A stretch of DNA of 16,684 bases from Oscillospiraceae bacterium. GTDB taxonomy: Bacteria; Bacillota; Clostridia; Oscillospirales; Oscillospiraceae. The stretch is taken from assembly GCA_028705905.1 (NCBI GenBank), contig JAQWCP010000011.1, positions 1 to 16,684 on the forward strand, in the 5' to 3' direction. Of the stretch, positions 1-7,676 are shown in pieces (position 1 is the stretch's first letter; every line of letters starts with the position of its first letter). A program made the position numbers and the translations under genes. Below the pieces are notes generated by a model. That model worked only from the letters and a program-made list of their open reading frames with translations, did not search any database and was not told where the DNA came from.

Positions 1-1226
1 TATTCTTGCTCCTCATCCATAATAATGAGCCCCAGATTCCGCAATGGTGCAAACACGGCAGATCGTGTTCCAACTACCACATCCGCATCCCCTGCACGGA
101 TTCGTTTCCACTCATCATACCGCTCACTCGGGCGCAGTGAACTGTGCAGCACCGCAATCCGACTGCCAAAGTAAGTGGAGACAATCTGAAGCAACTGAGG
201 GGTCAACGCAATTTCCGGAACGAGTAACATGGCACTTTTCCCCCGCGCCACTGTGTCTTGGAGCAGTTTCAAATAAACCAAGGTTTTCCCGCTGCCCGTC
301 ACCCCGTATAAAAGCGCTGCCGCCGCTGTATTGGAATGGCAAAGAGCGCGCAGCCCATCAAACACAGACGCCTGGGCTTGATTGAGCGCAACAGGAACCG
401 CTTCTGTCTGCGGACCATAATCCGGGCGGCGAAAACACTCGCGGTGCTCCAAAGTGAGGATGCCAGATTTCGCCATGCCGGTCAATGTGTTCATGGAGGC
501 ACCGGTGAAGTAATGTACTTCCCGAACCGTTGCTTCCGGAACCCGAGACAAAAACTGAACAACCGCATATTGCGCTGGCGCACGCTTTTTCCGCGCTTCC
601 GCCTTTTGCAGTGCCTCTTCTGCCGGATGAGAAAGCCGAAGAACACCAACTGTTCGATCTTTGATGTTGCGAGAAGAATTGGCATGTATGGTCAAGACAC
701 CAGCCTGAACCAACTTATGCAGAACCTGTGACAATGACGCATTTCCAAACGCCATGCGGATTGTTTTGAAAGACGCCCTCCCACCTTGGGCAAACAGGAG
801 ATCCAAAACCTGAATAGCAATGGCAGACCCACCCGCTGCTGCATACGCCTCCTCTTTGGATTTTACTGCTTGATATTCTTCTTGCAACGCAAACCAAAGC
901 CCCGTGGGCAACATCGCCTTGACTGCATCATAAACGGTACAAAAATAGCGATCATGCATCCACAATGCAAGTTGAATGCTGTCAGCATCCAACACAGGCC
1001 CTTCATCCAAAATGGCAGTAATTGATTTAAGGGGACGCGCAACTTCTTCTACACGCACGGCCAAAACAATGCCTTCCTTGATATGATTCCCCCGGCCAAA
1101 GGGAACCATAACGCGCATTCCCGCAACAATTTGCGTGTACTCTGGCGGAACCAAGTAGTCATACGGTTTGTCGATGGCAAAATTGGCGGCAGAAACCGCT
1201 ACATTAGCCACAAATTGCTGCGCCAA
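1..1226 (-). CDS. priA: Primosomal protein N' (replication restart helicase PriA), N-terminal half, cut by window edge
   Basis: This is a 3'-5' superfamily 2 DNA helicase that recognises stalled forks and reloads the replisome. The frame is open to the window edge and gives about 408 residues of an expected 730-800. The N-terminal 3'-DNA-end-binding domain is recognisable (residues 1-100, with IDKPYDYLVP and RVMVPFGRGNH). It is followed by a winged-helix-like region, the Walker A motif GVTGSGKT (residues 308-315, Lys314) and the Walker B/DEAD-type box DEEQ (404-407). The zinc-binding cysteines and C-terminal helicase motifs lie outside the window. The start is taken as TTG at 1226: an in-frame TAG sits at 1239-1241, and AGGGGG lies about 8 bases upstream of the TTG. 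It is the last visible gene of the cdaA-to-priA run, after rpoZ. Family assignment is very secure; the TTG start is inferred. Confidence 0.95.
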   Translation of the reverse strand, partial: MAQQFVANVAVSAANFAIDKPYDYLVPPEYTQIVAGMRVMVPFGRGNHIKEGIVLAVRVEEVARPLKSITAILDEGPVLDADSIQLALWMHDRYFCTVYDAVKAMLPTGLWFALQEEYQAVKSKEEAYAAAGGSAIAIQVLDLLFAQGGRASFKTIRMAFGNASLSQVLHKLVQAGVLTIHANSSRNIKDRTVGVLRLSHPAEEALQKAEARKKRAPAQYAVVQFLSRVPEATVREVHYFTGASMNTLTGMAKSGILTLEHRECFRRPDYGPQTEAVPVALNQAQASVFDGLRALCHSNTAAAALLYGVTGSGKTLVYLKLLQDTVARGKSAMLLVPEIALTPQLLQIVSTYFGSRIAVLHSSLRPSERYDEWKRIRAGDADVVVGTRSAVFAPLRNLGLIIMDEEQE

Positions 1227-1256
1227 AGGTATTTCCCCCTATCCCGTAAAAGCAAA

Positions 1257-1286
1257 TATATGCAACGACGCAATGCGTTGCATATA
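1257..1286 (-). terminator. Hairpin between rpoZ and priA (weak terminator or attenuator)
   Basis: This is a perfect 11-bp inverted repeat, TATATGCAACG paired with CGTTGCATATA, around an 8-base loop. It starts 23 bases after the rpoZ stop. Read on the minus strand it is followed by a U-rich but interrupted stretch (TTTGCTTTT), then the priA ribosome binding site. It could be a leaky terminator lowering priA expression relative to rpoZ, or a structure involved in mRNA processing. The hairpin is seen; its function is inferred. Confidence 0.45.
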
Positions 1287-1309
1287 CCGAACTTGTCCAA
1301 TTTAACTCA

Positions 1310-1600
1310 TCAAAAAGAATCGCCTTCCGATTCTGTCTCCTGCAATTCTTCCGGATCCAATGCTTCCACCGCCGGTTCTTCTGTTGGCTCTTCCATAGAT
1401 TCTTCTGGGTGTCTGGCTGTAATGGTCAGTTTTCCATCGGCAATTTCATCAATTGCCAGAGTAACCGGTTTGTCTTCCAGTGGTTCGCCTTTCTCTTCTG
1501 CCTCTTCTGCGATCTCCCGGGCACGTCGTGCCACTACATTGACCAACAGATAACGGTTCTCAATTTCTTTTAAAAGGGTTTTCATAGATGGGTATAACAT
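1310..1600 (-). CDS. rpoZ: DNA-directed RNA polymerase subunit omega
   Basis: This small subunit binds the beta' subunit and helps assemble and stabilise RNA polymerase. The 96-residue product opens with MLYPSM and carries the family core NRYLLVNVVARRAREI (residues about 15-30), as in the omega subunits of other Firmicutes. The C-terminal third (about residues 65-96) is an acidic Glu/Pro-rich tail (EEPTEEPAVEALDPEELQ), which is low-complexity and probably disordered. The ATG at 1600 lies 3 bases after the gmk stop. Its ribosome binding site GAGGAGGA overlaps the last gmk codons (Glu-Glu-Glu-stop), so translation is probably coupled to gmk. The gmk-rpoZ order is typical of Firmicutes and supports the call. 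Confidence 0.95.
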   Translation of the reverse strand: MLYPSMKTLLKEIENRYLLVNVVARRAREIAEEAEEKGEPLEDKPVTLAIDEIADGKLTITARHPEESMEEPTEEPAVEALDPEELQETESEGDSF

Positions 1601-1603
1601 GAT

Positions 1604-2206
1604 TCATTCCTCCTCGATCAGTTGCATGCGATGAGCCGTCCTACAATGTTCTGCCTTTAAAATGGATTCTATCTCAGACACTGCATCCTCCACTTTATGA
1701 TTGATGACAACATAATCATACAATGGCATCTTTTGAAATTCTGCACGCGCTGTTTTCAGCCTGCTTAAAATTTTCTCTTCCTTATCAGTATTTCGGCTTC
1801 GTAATCTACGTTCCAGCTCCTGAAACGAAGGTGGAGCCAGAAAAATACTGACCGATTCCGGCATTTTTTCGCGCACATGTATGGCGCCCTGGATTTCAAT
1901 ATCCAGCAATACATCGATCCCTGCGTCTAACTTTGACTTGATTTGCGGAAGTGGGGTTCCATAATAATTTCCCACGTATTCTGCATATTCCAAAAATTCG
2001 TCTCTGGCAATCATAGCTTTGAATTGATTGTGATCAATGAAGAAGTAATGAAAGCCATCTTTCTCTTGCTGTCTTGGTGGACGCGTGGTGCAGGAAATAG
2101 AAAAATACAGCGCCGGATTGCGACGCAAGACCTCACGGATAACTGTACTCTTTCCTGCTCCAGATGGACCAGACAATACAAAAAGCAATCCCTTCTTGTC
2201 TTTCAT
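1604..2206 (-). CDS. gmk: Guanylate kinase
   Basis: The enzyme transfers phosphate from ATP to GMP, giving GDP for nucleotide pools and for recycling guanine nucleotides. The product is 200 residues, the usual length. It has the P-loop GPSGAGKST at residues 13-21, the GMP-binding region around SCTTRPPRQQEKDGFHYFF, and EYAEYVGNYYGTP, all characteristic of bacterial Gmk. The frame could extend upstream to 2314, but that would run into remA and add 36 residues with no family likeness. ATG 2206 is therefore chosen; it has GGAGGGA about 5 bases upstream. It lies 19 bp after remA and 3 bp before rpoZ. The yicC-remA-gmk-rpoZ order matches many Firmicutes. Confidence 0.96.
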   Translation of the reverse strand: MKDKKGLLFVLSGPSGAGKSTVIREVLRRNPALYFSISCTTRPPRQQEKDGFHYFFIDHNQFKAMIARDEFLEYAEYVGNYYGTPLPQIKSKLDAGIDVLLDIEIQGAIHVREKMPESVSIFLAPPSFQELERRLRSRNTDKEEKILSRLKTARAEFQKMPLYDYVVINHKVEDAVSEIESILKAEHCRTAHRMQLIEEE

Positions 2207-2225
2207 ATGAGTCCCTCCCTGGCTT

Positions 2226-2486
2226 TTATGCACCTTCCTCGCTCGTCTCATGTCGGCTGACCAAACGGCCTGCAACTGTCTCCGGCTGCACCGCTGACAA
2301 GATGACATGATCACTGTCCATCACAATCACGGCGCGTGTGCGCCGGCCATATGTTGCATCAATCAGCCTGCCCCGATCCCTCGCCTCTTGAATCAGCCGT
2401 TTGATGGGGGCTGATTCCGGGCTGACCAAAGCAATCAACCGATTTGCGGAAATCATATTTCCGAACCCAATATTGATGAGCTTCAA
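2226..2486 (-). CDS. remA: Extracellular matrix regulatory protein RemA (DUF370/YlzA family)
   Basis: RemA in Bacillus subtilis is a DNA-binding activator of biofilm-matrix and osmoprotection operons. Here the family name is secure but the target genes are unknown. The 86-residue product matches the highly conserved family core: INIGFGNMISANR at the start, SPESAPIKRLI (22-32), DATYGRRTRAVIVMDSDHV (43-61) and LSAVQPETVA (63-72). The start is read as TTG at 2486, preceded by GGAGGA at 2496-2501, which overlaps the yicC stop codon. The next ATG (residue 11) would cut into the conserved N-terminus. Its tight placement between yicC and gmk is the usual synteny. Confidence 0.92.
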   Translation of the reverse strand: MKLINIGFGNMISANRLIALVSPESAPIKRLIQEARDRGRLIDATYGRRTRAVIVMDSDHVILSAVQPETVAGRLVSRHETSEEGA

Positions 2487-2500
2487 CGGTCCTTGTCCTC

Positions 2501-3379
2501 CTATTCTATATTTTGCACTTGCTCTCGCATCTTCTCAATTTCCGCTTTCATATTCACTACAATGCGAGCCATTTCCACATCATTTCCTTTTGATCCCAGC
2601 GTATTGGCTTCACGATTCAGTTCCTGCATTAGAAAATCCAGTTTCCTTCCAACGGGACCAGAATGCCCCAACAAATCAGAAACTTGCTCGATGTGACTGC
2701 GCAGGCGTACAATCTCTTCATTCACTGCAATCTTATCTGCAAAAAGCGCCGCTTCTGTCAAGAGCCGAGCTTCCTCGATTTCCGTATGCTCCAACAGTTC
2801 TCTCATACGCTGCTCCAATTTCAGGCGGTATTCTGACACCGTCTTGGGAGAGCGGACTTCTGCTTCTTGAATCAACTCAGAGAGCACCAGCAATCTTTTG
2901 TTGATATCGTCAGCCAAGCGTCTCCCTTCTTGCATTCGCATCTCTGTATGGCTCTTTAACGCCGCCTTTAATACAAGGACCAAGTCACTTGTCATCTCAT
3001 CCATATCTTGTGACGCCTTTTCCACTATAAACACGTCGGAAAAACGAGCCAAGGTGGAAATAGAAACATCGTTCTTTAAATTAAATGTCTCACCCAGTGC
3101 CAGAAGCGCCTGATAATATCCCTCTGCCACCGGTCTGTTCAACGTCACAGTAACGTTTTCCATTCCTTTTTGGTCCACCGTGAGATAAACATCCACTTTT
3201 CCGCGTGAAATGGAGCCTTGAACCTGTGTTTTCATTGCCTCTTCCGCAAACAAATACATTTTCGGCATTTTCACCGTGCAGTCAAAGTAACGATTGTTTA
3301 CAGAGCGCAATTCCACCGTAATTACACGATCATGCAGCGTTGCCTCTGCTCTGCCATACCCTGTCATACTATAAATCAC
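2501..3379 (-). CDS. yicC: YicC/YloC-family endoribonuclease
   Basis: YicC-family proteins are endoribonucleases implicated in mRNA and small-RNA turnover. The 292-residue product is the usual length. It has the N-terminal signature SMTGYGRAE (residues 4-12), ELRSVNNRYFD and SRGKVDV. The DUF1732 C-terminal signature runs through QELNREANTLGSKGND to the terminal KMREQVQNIE. The start is GTG at 3379 with AAGGGG about 9 bases upstream; the ATG at residue 5 is an alternative and would change little. It lies 71 bp downstream of the membrane-protein gene, the largest gap in this run apart from the rpoZ-priA gap, with no obvious promoter or terminator in it. The stop codon overlaps the remA ribosome binding site. 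Confidence 0.94.
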   Translation of the reverse strand: MIYSMTGYGRAEATLHDRVITVELRSVNNRYFDCTVKMPKMYLFAEEAMKTQVQGSISRGKVDVYLTVDQKGMENVTVTLNRPVAEGYYQALLALGETFNLKNDVSISTLARFSDVFIVEKASQDMDEMTSDLVLVLKAALKSHTEMRMQEGRRLADDINKRLLVLSELIQEAEVRSPKTVSEYRLKLEQRMRELLEHTEIEEARLLTEAALFADKIAVNEEIVRLRSHIEQVSDLLGHSGPVGRKLDFLMQELNREANTLGSKGNDVEMARIVVNMKAEIEKMREQVQNIE

Positions 3380-3450
3380 GTAGGGATACCCCTTTCCAAC
3401 GTTTCATTCTCTGGTGTGCTTCATCTCGTTTTCCACTCCACTTGCGGGGC

Positions 3451-3999
3451 TTACGAGGATTTCCGAACAAAATGGTCGATGCGCCGAATATACCAGCCAA
3501 TCAGCTGGGAAAAGCAAATGTCATATAGAACAAATGCAATGTTGCCGCCAATATAAATAATCGCCGTTTGCGCCCAAGCCTCCGGAATGGCCGACAAAAA
3601 CAACACCCGAAAGACAAAATATAAAACACTCAAAAGCACATTGAACAGGGCCAGTTTACAGCACCATTCCAGAACGGGCTTTTTGATGCGCTCAATCAAA
3701 CTCTTCAGCATTGGATAATGGCCAAATAACACTGCATAGAGCAGCACGCACTCTTTGGTGGGAAGCAAGAGGAGTGCCAACAACCCCGTTCCCACATAGC
3801 AGAAAAACCCAGCGCCCAAGCCTGCGCTGATAACAGCCGCCGCCGGGAGCAGCCCGGCAATGGCTACAATCCCCATACGTCCCGACGGGACATACGATGC
3901 GACCAGCAAAGCCACCATAGAGAGTGCAATGAGCAGCGCTGTCAATGTCATTTTTCTCACATTGCTCATCACCGCTCGCCCTTTATAAATACCCCTCAT
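3451..3999 (-). CDS. Small polytopic integral membrane protein, function unknown
   Basis: I do not recognise an experimentally defined function. The 182-residue product is strongly hydrophobic, with probable membrane segments near residues 17-36, 42-60, 62-80, 114-135 and 144-168. Between them is a positively charged loop (SLIERIKKP, 100-108), and the C-terminus is basic (IRRIDHFVRKSS). The glycine-rich helices faintly resemble ECF-transporter substrate subunits, but no signature proves that. The start is uncertain. ATG 3999 lies one base after the J-domain gene's TAG and has AAGGG 7 bases upstream. ATG 3969 (giving MSNVRKMTL) has AAAGGG 9 bases upstream and fits the first membrane helix better. 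It sits directly downstream of the DUF5685/J-domain pair and may work with them. Confidence 0.8.
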   Translation of the reverse strand: MRGIYKGRAVMSNVRKMTLTALLIALSMVALLVASYVPSGRMGIVAIAGLLPAAAVISAGLGAGFFCYVGTGLLALLLLPTKECVLLYAVLFGHYPMLKSLIERIKKPVLEWCCKLALFNVLLSVLYFVFRVLFLSAIPEAWAQTAIIYIGGNIAFVLYDICFSQLIGWYIRRIDHFVRKSS

Positions 4000-4000
4000 A

Positions 4001-4612
4001 CTAACACCCTTGGCCGCCGCACAGGCAGTTGATACACATCATGCTGGCACAGCAATCTGCGGCGCTCATATTGCCGACACCACCATAGCCCATTGGACGA
4101 TACGCCTGCCCGCCACTTTGCATATACGCCAATGCCTGGCGGTATTCCATATTCCCCGGGTCCATGCCGCAAGCAAGCTGGTAGTGCTGCTGCGCCTCGT
4201 CCAGCCAGCCCTTGCGATATGCAATGCTGCCAGTCAGAAAATGCCACTCCGCAGTACGTTCCGGCATCTGACGCAGCAGCATCTCCGCCTGGTTCAGGTC
4301 GCCACGATTGATCGCATTGCGCACCTGTGCGTAAGCACCAGAAGCATTGCCGCCGTTTCCCCCATAGCTGCCGCTATAGTTGCCATAAGAACTGCTTGAG
4401 CCGCCAGCGGTTTTCCCGTTTCCACTACGCATTTTCGTGATGGCATCGTATGCCTGGTTGATCTCTTTCATTTTCTCTTCCGCAAGCTCAGACAGCGGAT
4501 TGTTTTGATAGTTATCAGGATGGTATTTTCGCGCCAATTCCCGATAAGCACGTTTCACTTCCTCATCGCTTGCGCTGGATGATATGCCTAAAACACCATA
4601 CGGATCATTCAT
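4001..4612 (-). CDS. J-domain protein with Gly/Ser linker, TPR-like region and cysteine-rich tail
   Basis: J-domains recruit and stimulate DnaK (Hsp70). Here the J-domain covers residues 1-63 and has the invariant HPD (31-33) between two helices (DEEVKRAYRELARKY; EEKMKEINQAYDAI). It is followed by a Gly/Ser/Tyr/Asn-rich linker (about 66-92) and a helical region resembling one or two TPR units (about 93-165). The tail carries a cluster of six cysteines (CCASMMCINC and LCGGQGC, about 187-203). It lacks the DnaJ zinc-finger and C-terminal domains, so it is not the housekeeping DnaJ but a specialised co-chaperone. Its ATG overlaps the end of the DUF5685 gene by 8 bp, with AGGAG 9 bases upstream. 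The cysteine tail may bind metal or be lipid-modified; that is inference. Confidence 0.88.
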   Translation of the reverse strand: MNDPYGVLGISSSASDEEVKRAYRELARKYHPDNYQNNPLSELAEEKMKEINQAYDAITKMRSGNGKTAGGSSSSYGNYSGSYGGNGGNASGAYAQVRNAINRGDLNQAEMLLRQMPERTAEWHFLTGSIAYRKGWLDEAQQHYQLACGMDPGNMEYRQALAYMQSGGQAYRPMGYGGVGNMSAADCCASMMCINCLCGGQGC

Positions 4613-5501
4613 ATATTATTTCTCCTATTTTCTGCTTTGATTGATTCCATTTTATTTTTTCTCCTGCAAGCACTCGCATACCAGAAGTGGGAAGCCCCAA
4701 ATATAAAATATTATCCAGCACTTCTGACCAACGCCCAACCTGGAGTAAACCATAAGCAGATGTGGCTAAATTTAAAGAATGGCGCATGGTCGTTTCCAAT
4801 TGTTCCCTGTCCTTTTCCGGCAGAGTGGGAACGGTTAGCGCAAAACGAGTGATAAGCGGATTATATCGTTTGCGCTTGAAGTCTTCTTCCAGATCATCAT
4901 ACGCGTCTGCCAGGTAAATCCATCGGCCAATATGATATAAAATCTGTTCCACAGGACTCCTTTGCTCTGTTTGTGCTTCCATGCCAGCCGCTTGCAGTAA
5001 CCTAGCAAACGTATCTGCCACTCGGTCCAAAGAAGGACATTGCTCTAATTCCAATTGCCGTAGCTGTGAAAGGCATTGACGTACCGTTAAATCAAATTCT
5101 CTGCGGCGTTTTGCCGCTTTTCGATAGGCTGGCCGCAAAAGAAGTGACAGCAGCCGAGCGGCAAAGCCACGAAAAAAGCCTTCGTCCTGCACGGTGTCTC
5201 TCAGTTTCCAGAAACTGAGGATCACGCTGGCATCCGCCGCCATTTCAAACCCACTCGTCATAGCACAGACGCGGCGGCGGCGAAACGGGCTCGCTACACA
5301 CCGACACATTTGATCCGCCGACGCCTTTGATCCACCATCCAACAGCATGGCCAAAAAAGTGAAATCATAATTGAGTAAAAAACGCGCCTTCAATCCGCAT
5401 TTGCGGCCCATGGCATGGCAAAGGCCACAGTATGCACTTTTAAATTTTTCAAATTCTTTTACCTTTAGCTCGCCAGCCAAAGGAAGCACATAACCAAACA
5501 T
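4605..5501 (-). CDS. DUF5685-family protein, function unknown
   Basis: The 298-residue product begins MFGYVLPLAGELKVKEFEKF and continues YCGLCHAMGRKCG, a pattern I associate with the DUF5685 family of Clostridia; no biochemical role is established. The visible cysteines are C25, C28 and C35 near the N-terminus, and C66, C68 and C79 around an Arg-rich stretch (FRRRRVC). Together they suggest metal binding or a redox site. The rest is mostly helical and predicted soluble, including NYDFTFLAMLLDGG (44-57) and YLADAYDDLEEDFKRKRYNPL. ATG 5501 follows the cdaR stop by 4 bases, and AAGGT lies about 6 bases upstream. The following J-domain gene overlaps it by 8 bp, so the two products probably cooperate. 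The cellular role cannot be stated. Confidence 0.82.
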   Translation of the reverse strand: MFGYVLPLAGELKVKEFEKFKSAYCGLCHAMGRKCGLKARFLLNYDFTFLAMLLDGGSKASADQMCRCVASPFRRRRVCAMTSGFEMAADASVILSFWKLRDTVQDEGFFRGFAARLLSLLLRPAYRKAAKRRREFDLTVRQCLSQLRQLELEQCPSLDRVADTFARLLQAAGMEAQTEQRSPVEQILYHIGRWIYLADAYDDLEEDFKRKRYNPLITRFALTVPTLPEKDREQLETTMRHSLNLATSAYGLLQVGRWSEVLDNILYLGLPTSGMRVLAGEKIKWNQSKQKIGEIIYE

Positions 5502-5505
5502 TGTT

Positions 5506-6741
5506 CTACCTTTTCAAAGAGACTACAATCTTATATTCTCCCACGACCCCTGCATCTGCATATCCATTTAAATAGACTTTGACCGGCACACCATAATTTC
5601 CTGTGGCACCATCCACGTCACTCAAATCTGCAACAGCCCGCAAATTGTAAGACTGTATTTGCGACACGGCCTCTTCCGTACCACGGATCACCACCTGCAA
5701 ACTTTTTGTGACCAAAGAGGCATTTACGCTTCTTGGAACGTTTACAAGACTGATATCCGTTACCTGAACGGTCTGCGTCACAAGTCCTGTAATAGACAAT
5801 TTGACTTTGGCTTCCGTAATGCCGCTGATATTTTTCACATTGTCTGGCAACGGAATGGAAAAATCCACTTCACTGGAACTTAAGATCTGAGACAAATCAA
5901 TGCTGCCAATTGTAATGAAATCCAGCTCGGCAAGATCCGATTCTTCCCCAGAAAGCGTAATGCTGGAAGGTTCAATTTCTACCTGCGCATTTTTCTTCTT
6001 CGCGCCGCCGCCTTCCTTCAGTTCAACATGCAGTGGTACATCTTTCACAACAACCACCGGTAACGTTACATTGACCGTTTCCACGCTCTTCTGTATTTCA
6101 TCTGAAATGACTTCATTCCCATCGTAATCAAGCAGCTTATATGCCATATCAGCGGAAAGCGTTTCCGTCAGGTCTTTCCCCGTTAAGGTCACTTCCGCAT
6201 TTTTTACTTTTGCAATCTCCAGCTCTTCCCCGCTAATTTCAACGGTCTCTGGCGATATAATCATTTCATCGCCCACATACCCTTCTGCAATACTGCCTTG
6301 GAACGTTGCGATCAATTCCACCGTCTTTGTTACCATACGCCCCAAAGTTACATCTACATAGTTGCTGCTGCGGTCTAAAATCGTTACATTGCCGCCTACG
6401 GTGATGTAGCTTGGAAATCGAATCTCATATGCCAATTGATGCAGACCTGTCACCACCAGCTTGGAAAGATCGACTGTAATGCTGATGTTATCCCGATTGA
6501 GCTGAGTCAGCGCCTGCCGTTTCCCCTGTAAGCGCAATGAAATGGTTGCCGTTTTCCCGGAGATAACCATTAAATTTTCTTCCGCCAACGCATTTTCCCC
6601 TACAAATGTAACTGGAATATCAGAAATCGTGACTTCGATATCAGGATTTTCCACGTTCACAACGTATGCCCATAACACAATCGCAATGAGAATGGACAAA
6701 ACAATATAAAACGCTTTGTTTTTTTTTATATTATTGATCAT
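5506..6741 (-). CDS. cdaR: CdaR/YbbR-domain regulator of diadenylate cyclase
   Basis: CdaR is the membrane-anchored extracytoplasmic partner that modulates the diadenylate cyclase CdaA. From ATG 6741 the product is 411 residues. It has a short basic N-terminus (MINNIKKNK), one membrane anchor (about residues 10-27, FYIVLSILIAIVLWAYVV), then a long extracytoplasmic part of repeated beta-rich YbbR domains, probably four. YbbR-like strands are visible in DIPVTFVGENALAEENLMV, VELIATFQGSIAEGYVGDEM and LPVVVVKDVPLHVELKEGGG. The frame stays open to 6786, but that would add 15 charged residues before the anchor and enlarge the overlap. ATG 6741 overlaps the end of cdaA by 11 bp. glmM, which follows cdaR in B. 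subtilis, is not next here. Confidence 0.92.
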   Translation of the reverse strand: MINNIKKNKAFYIVLSILIAIVLWAYVVNVENPDIEVTISDIPVTFVGENALAEENLMVISGKTATISLRLQGKRQALTQLNRDNISITVDLSKLVVTGLHQLAYEIRFPSYITVGGNVTILDRSSNYVDVTLGRMVTKTVELIATFQGSIAEGYVGDEMIISPETVEISGEELEIAKVKNAEVTLTGKDLTETLSADMAYKLLDYDGNEVISDEIQKSVETVNVTLPVVVVKDVPLHVELKEGGGAKKKNAQVEIEPSSITLSGEESDLAELDFITIGSIDLSQILSSSEVDFSIPLPDNVKNISGITEAKVKLSITGLVTQTVQVTDISLVNVPRSVNASLVTKSLQVVIRGTEEAVSQIQSYNLRAVADLSDVDGATGNYGVPVKVYLNGYADAGVVGEYKIVVSLKR

Positions 6742-7615
6742 CTTGTTTCGCGTCCCTTTTTCTCTTGAATAAATTCTTTGGGTCAAATTTTTTCAATCCG
6801 CCTACGCGTTTTTCCCCAGGTTCGGCAGGCAACAGCTCATTACGCAGCAAACGCTCCAACGTTTCAGGAGATAAATGACGTTTCAGGATGCCCCCTACCG
6901 CCACCGAAATAGAACCTGTCTCCTCCGACACAATAACCGCCACAGCGTCGGAACTTTCACTTACGCCGATTCCCGCACGATGCCGCATCCCAAGCTCGCG
7001 GCTCAGATGCACATTTCCAGACAGTGGAAGCATACACCCCGCCCCTGCAATGCGGCCTTCCCGTACAATGGCCGCACCGTCATGCATTGGTGCTTTGGGA
7101 TAAAATATGTTTTTAAGCAGCTCGCTGGAAACCGATGCATCCAGAACCGTTCCCGTCTTAATAGCACCCTCCAGCAGGTTCTTCCGTTCAAATACAATCA
7201 GCGCACCCTCCCTTGCCTTAGACAAGGCGATGCAAGCAGTCACTGTATGAGAAATTGTGTTTTCGAGACTATTCGGCACAGTTTGCGTAAATACACCGCC
7301 CAACGTACTGCGCCCCACTTTCTCCAGCGCTCTTCGCAGCTCGGGCTGAAACAAAATGATGAGCGCTAAAAAGCCCATTTCCACTGCTTTGCTCAAAATA
7401 AAGCGCACCACATTGAGCTGCAACAACGAGGAAACCCATAACGCTGCTAGCAGCAGGAATATCCCCTTTGCCACTTGGGCCGAACTGGTGCGTCGAATCA
7501 GTTTCATTAAATGATACACTAAAAAAGCGATGACAGCAATATCAATAAAGTCCGTGATTTTAATGGTCAATACATAGTTCCAAATGGTATGAAACCATTG
7601 AAGCAACACTTCCAT
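6731..7615 (-). CDS. cdaA: Diadenylate cyclase CdaA (c-di-AMP synthase)
   Basis: The enzyme condenses two ATP into cyclic di-AMP, the second messenger controlling potassium and osmolyte uptake and cell-wall homeostasis in Firmicutes. The product is 294 residues. It has three membrane helices (about 23-38, 50-66, 72-88), then FQPELRRALEKVGR and the DisA_N/DAC catalytic domain with its two hallmark motifs: DGA (179-181, in APMHDGAAI) and RHR (211-213, in LGMRHRAGIG). A basic tail (KKFDPKNLFKRKRDAK) follows. ATG 7615 has a full AAGGAGGTGA Shine-Dalgarno 9 bases upstream. It is the first gene of the long minus-strand run and overlaps cdaR by 11 bp. Function is secure from motifs and the cdaR neighbour. 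Confidence 0.96.
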   Translation of the reverse strand: MEVLLQWFHTIWNYVLTIKITDFIDIAVIAFLVYHLMKLIRRTSSAQVAKGIFLLLAALWVSSLLQLNVVRFILSKAVEMGFLALIILFQPELRRALEKVGRSTLGGVFTQTVPNSLENTISHTVTACIALSKAREGALIVFERKNLLEGAIKTGTVLDASVSSELLKNIFYPKAPMHDGAAIVREGRIAGAGCMLPLSGNVHLSRELGMRHRAGIGVSESSDAVAVIVSEETGSISVAVGGILKRHLSPETLERLLRNELLPAEPGEKRVGGLKKFDPKNLFKRKRDAKQDDQ

Positions 7616-7647
7616 ATTCCTGTCTCACCTCCTTGATATATTTTTTT

Positions 7648-7676
7648 ATTATATCCTATCCCAATCTTCTTGGCAA
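7648..7676 (-). promoter_or_regulatory. Sigma-A promoter of the cdaA-to-priA operon
   Basis: On the minus strand, a -35 box TTGCCA (7676-7671) and a perfect -10 box TATAAT (7653-7648) are separated by exactly 17 bases. The predicted start near 7641 leaves a leader of about 25 bases carrying the cdaA Shine-Dalgarno. The -35 box sits at the centre of the 7659-7687 palindrome. This is the only strong promoter I found for the ten-gene run. Confidence 0.8.

Noticed and set aside
1083..1553. A 156-codon plus-strand frame with a Ser-rich repeat-like C-terminus
   Set aside because: It is the reverse complement of rpoZ and the priA 5' end. The Ser runs are simply the antisense of the Glu-rich omega tail.
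2207..2314. Longer gmk start at 2314
   Set aside because: It would overlap remA for most of its length and add 36 residues unlike any guanylate kinase. ATG 2206 has a good Shine-Dalgarno.
6742..6786. Longer cdaR start at 6786
   Set aside because: It would add 15 charged residues before the membrane anchor and a 56-bp overlap with cdaA. ATG 6741 gives the usual short basic N-terminus.
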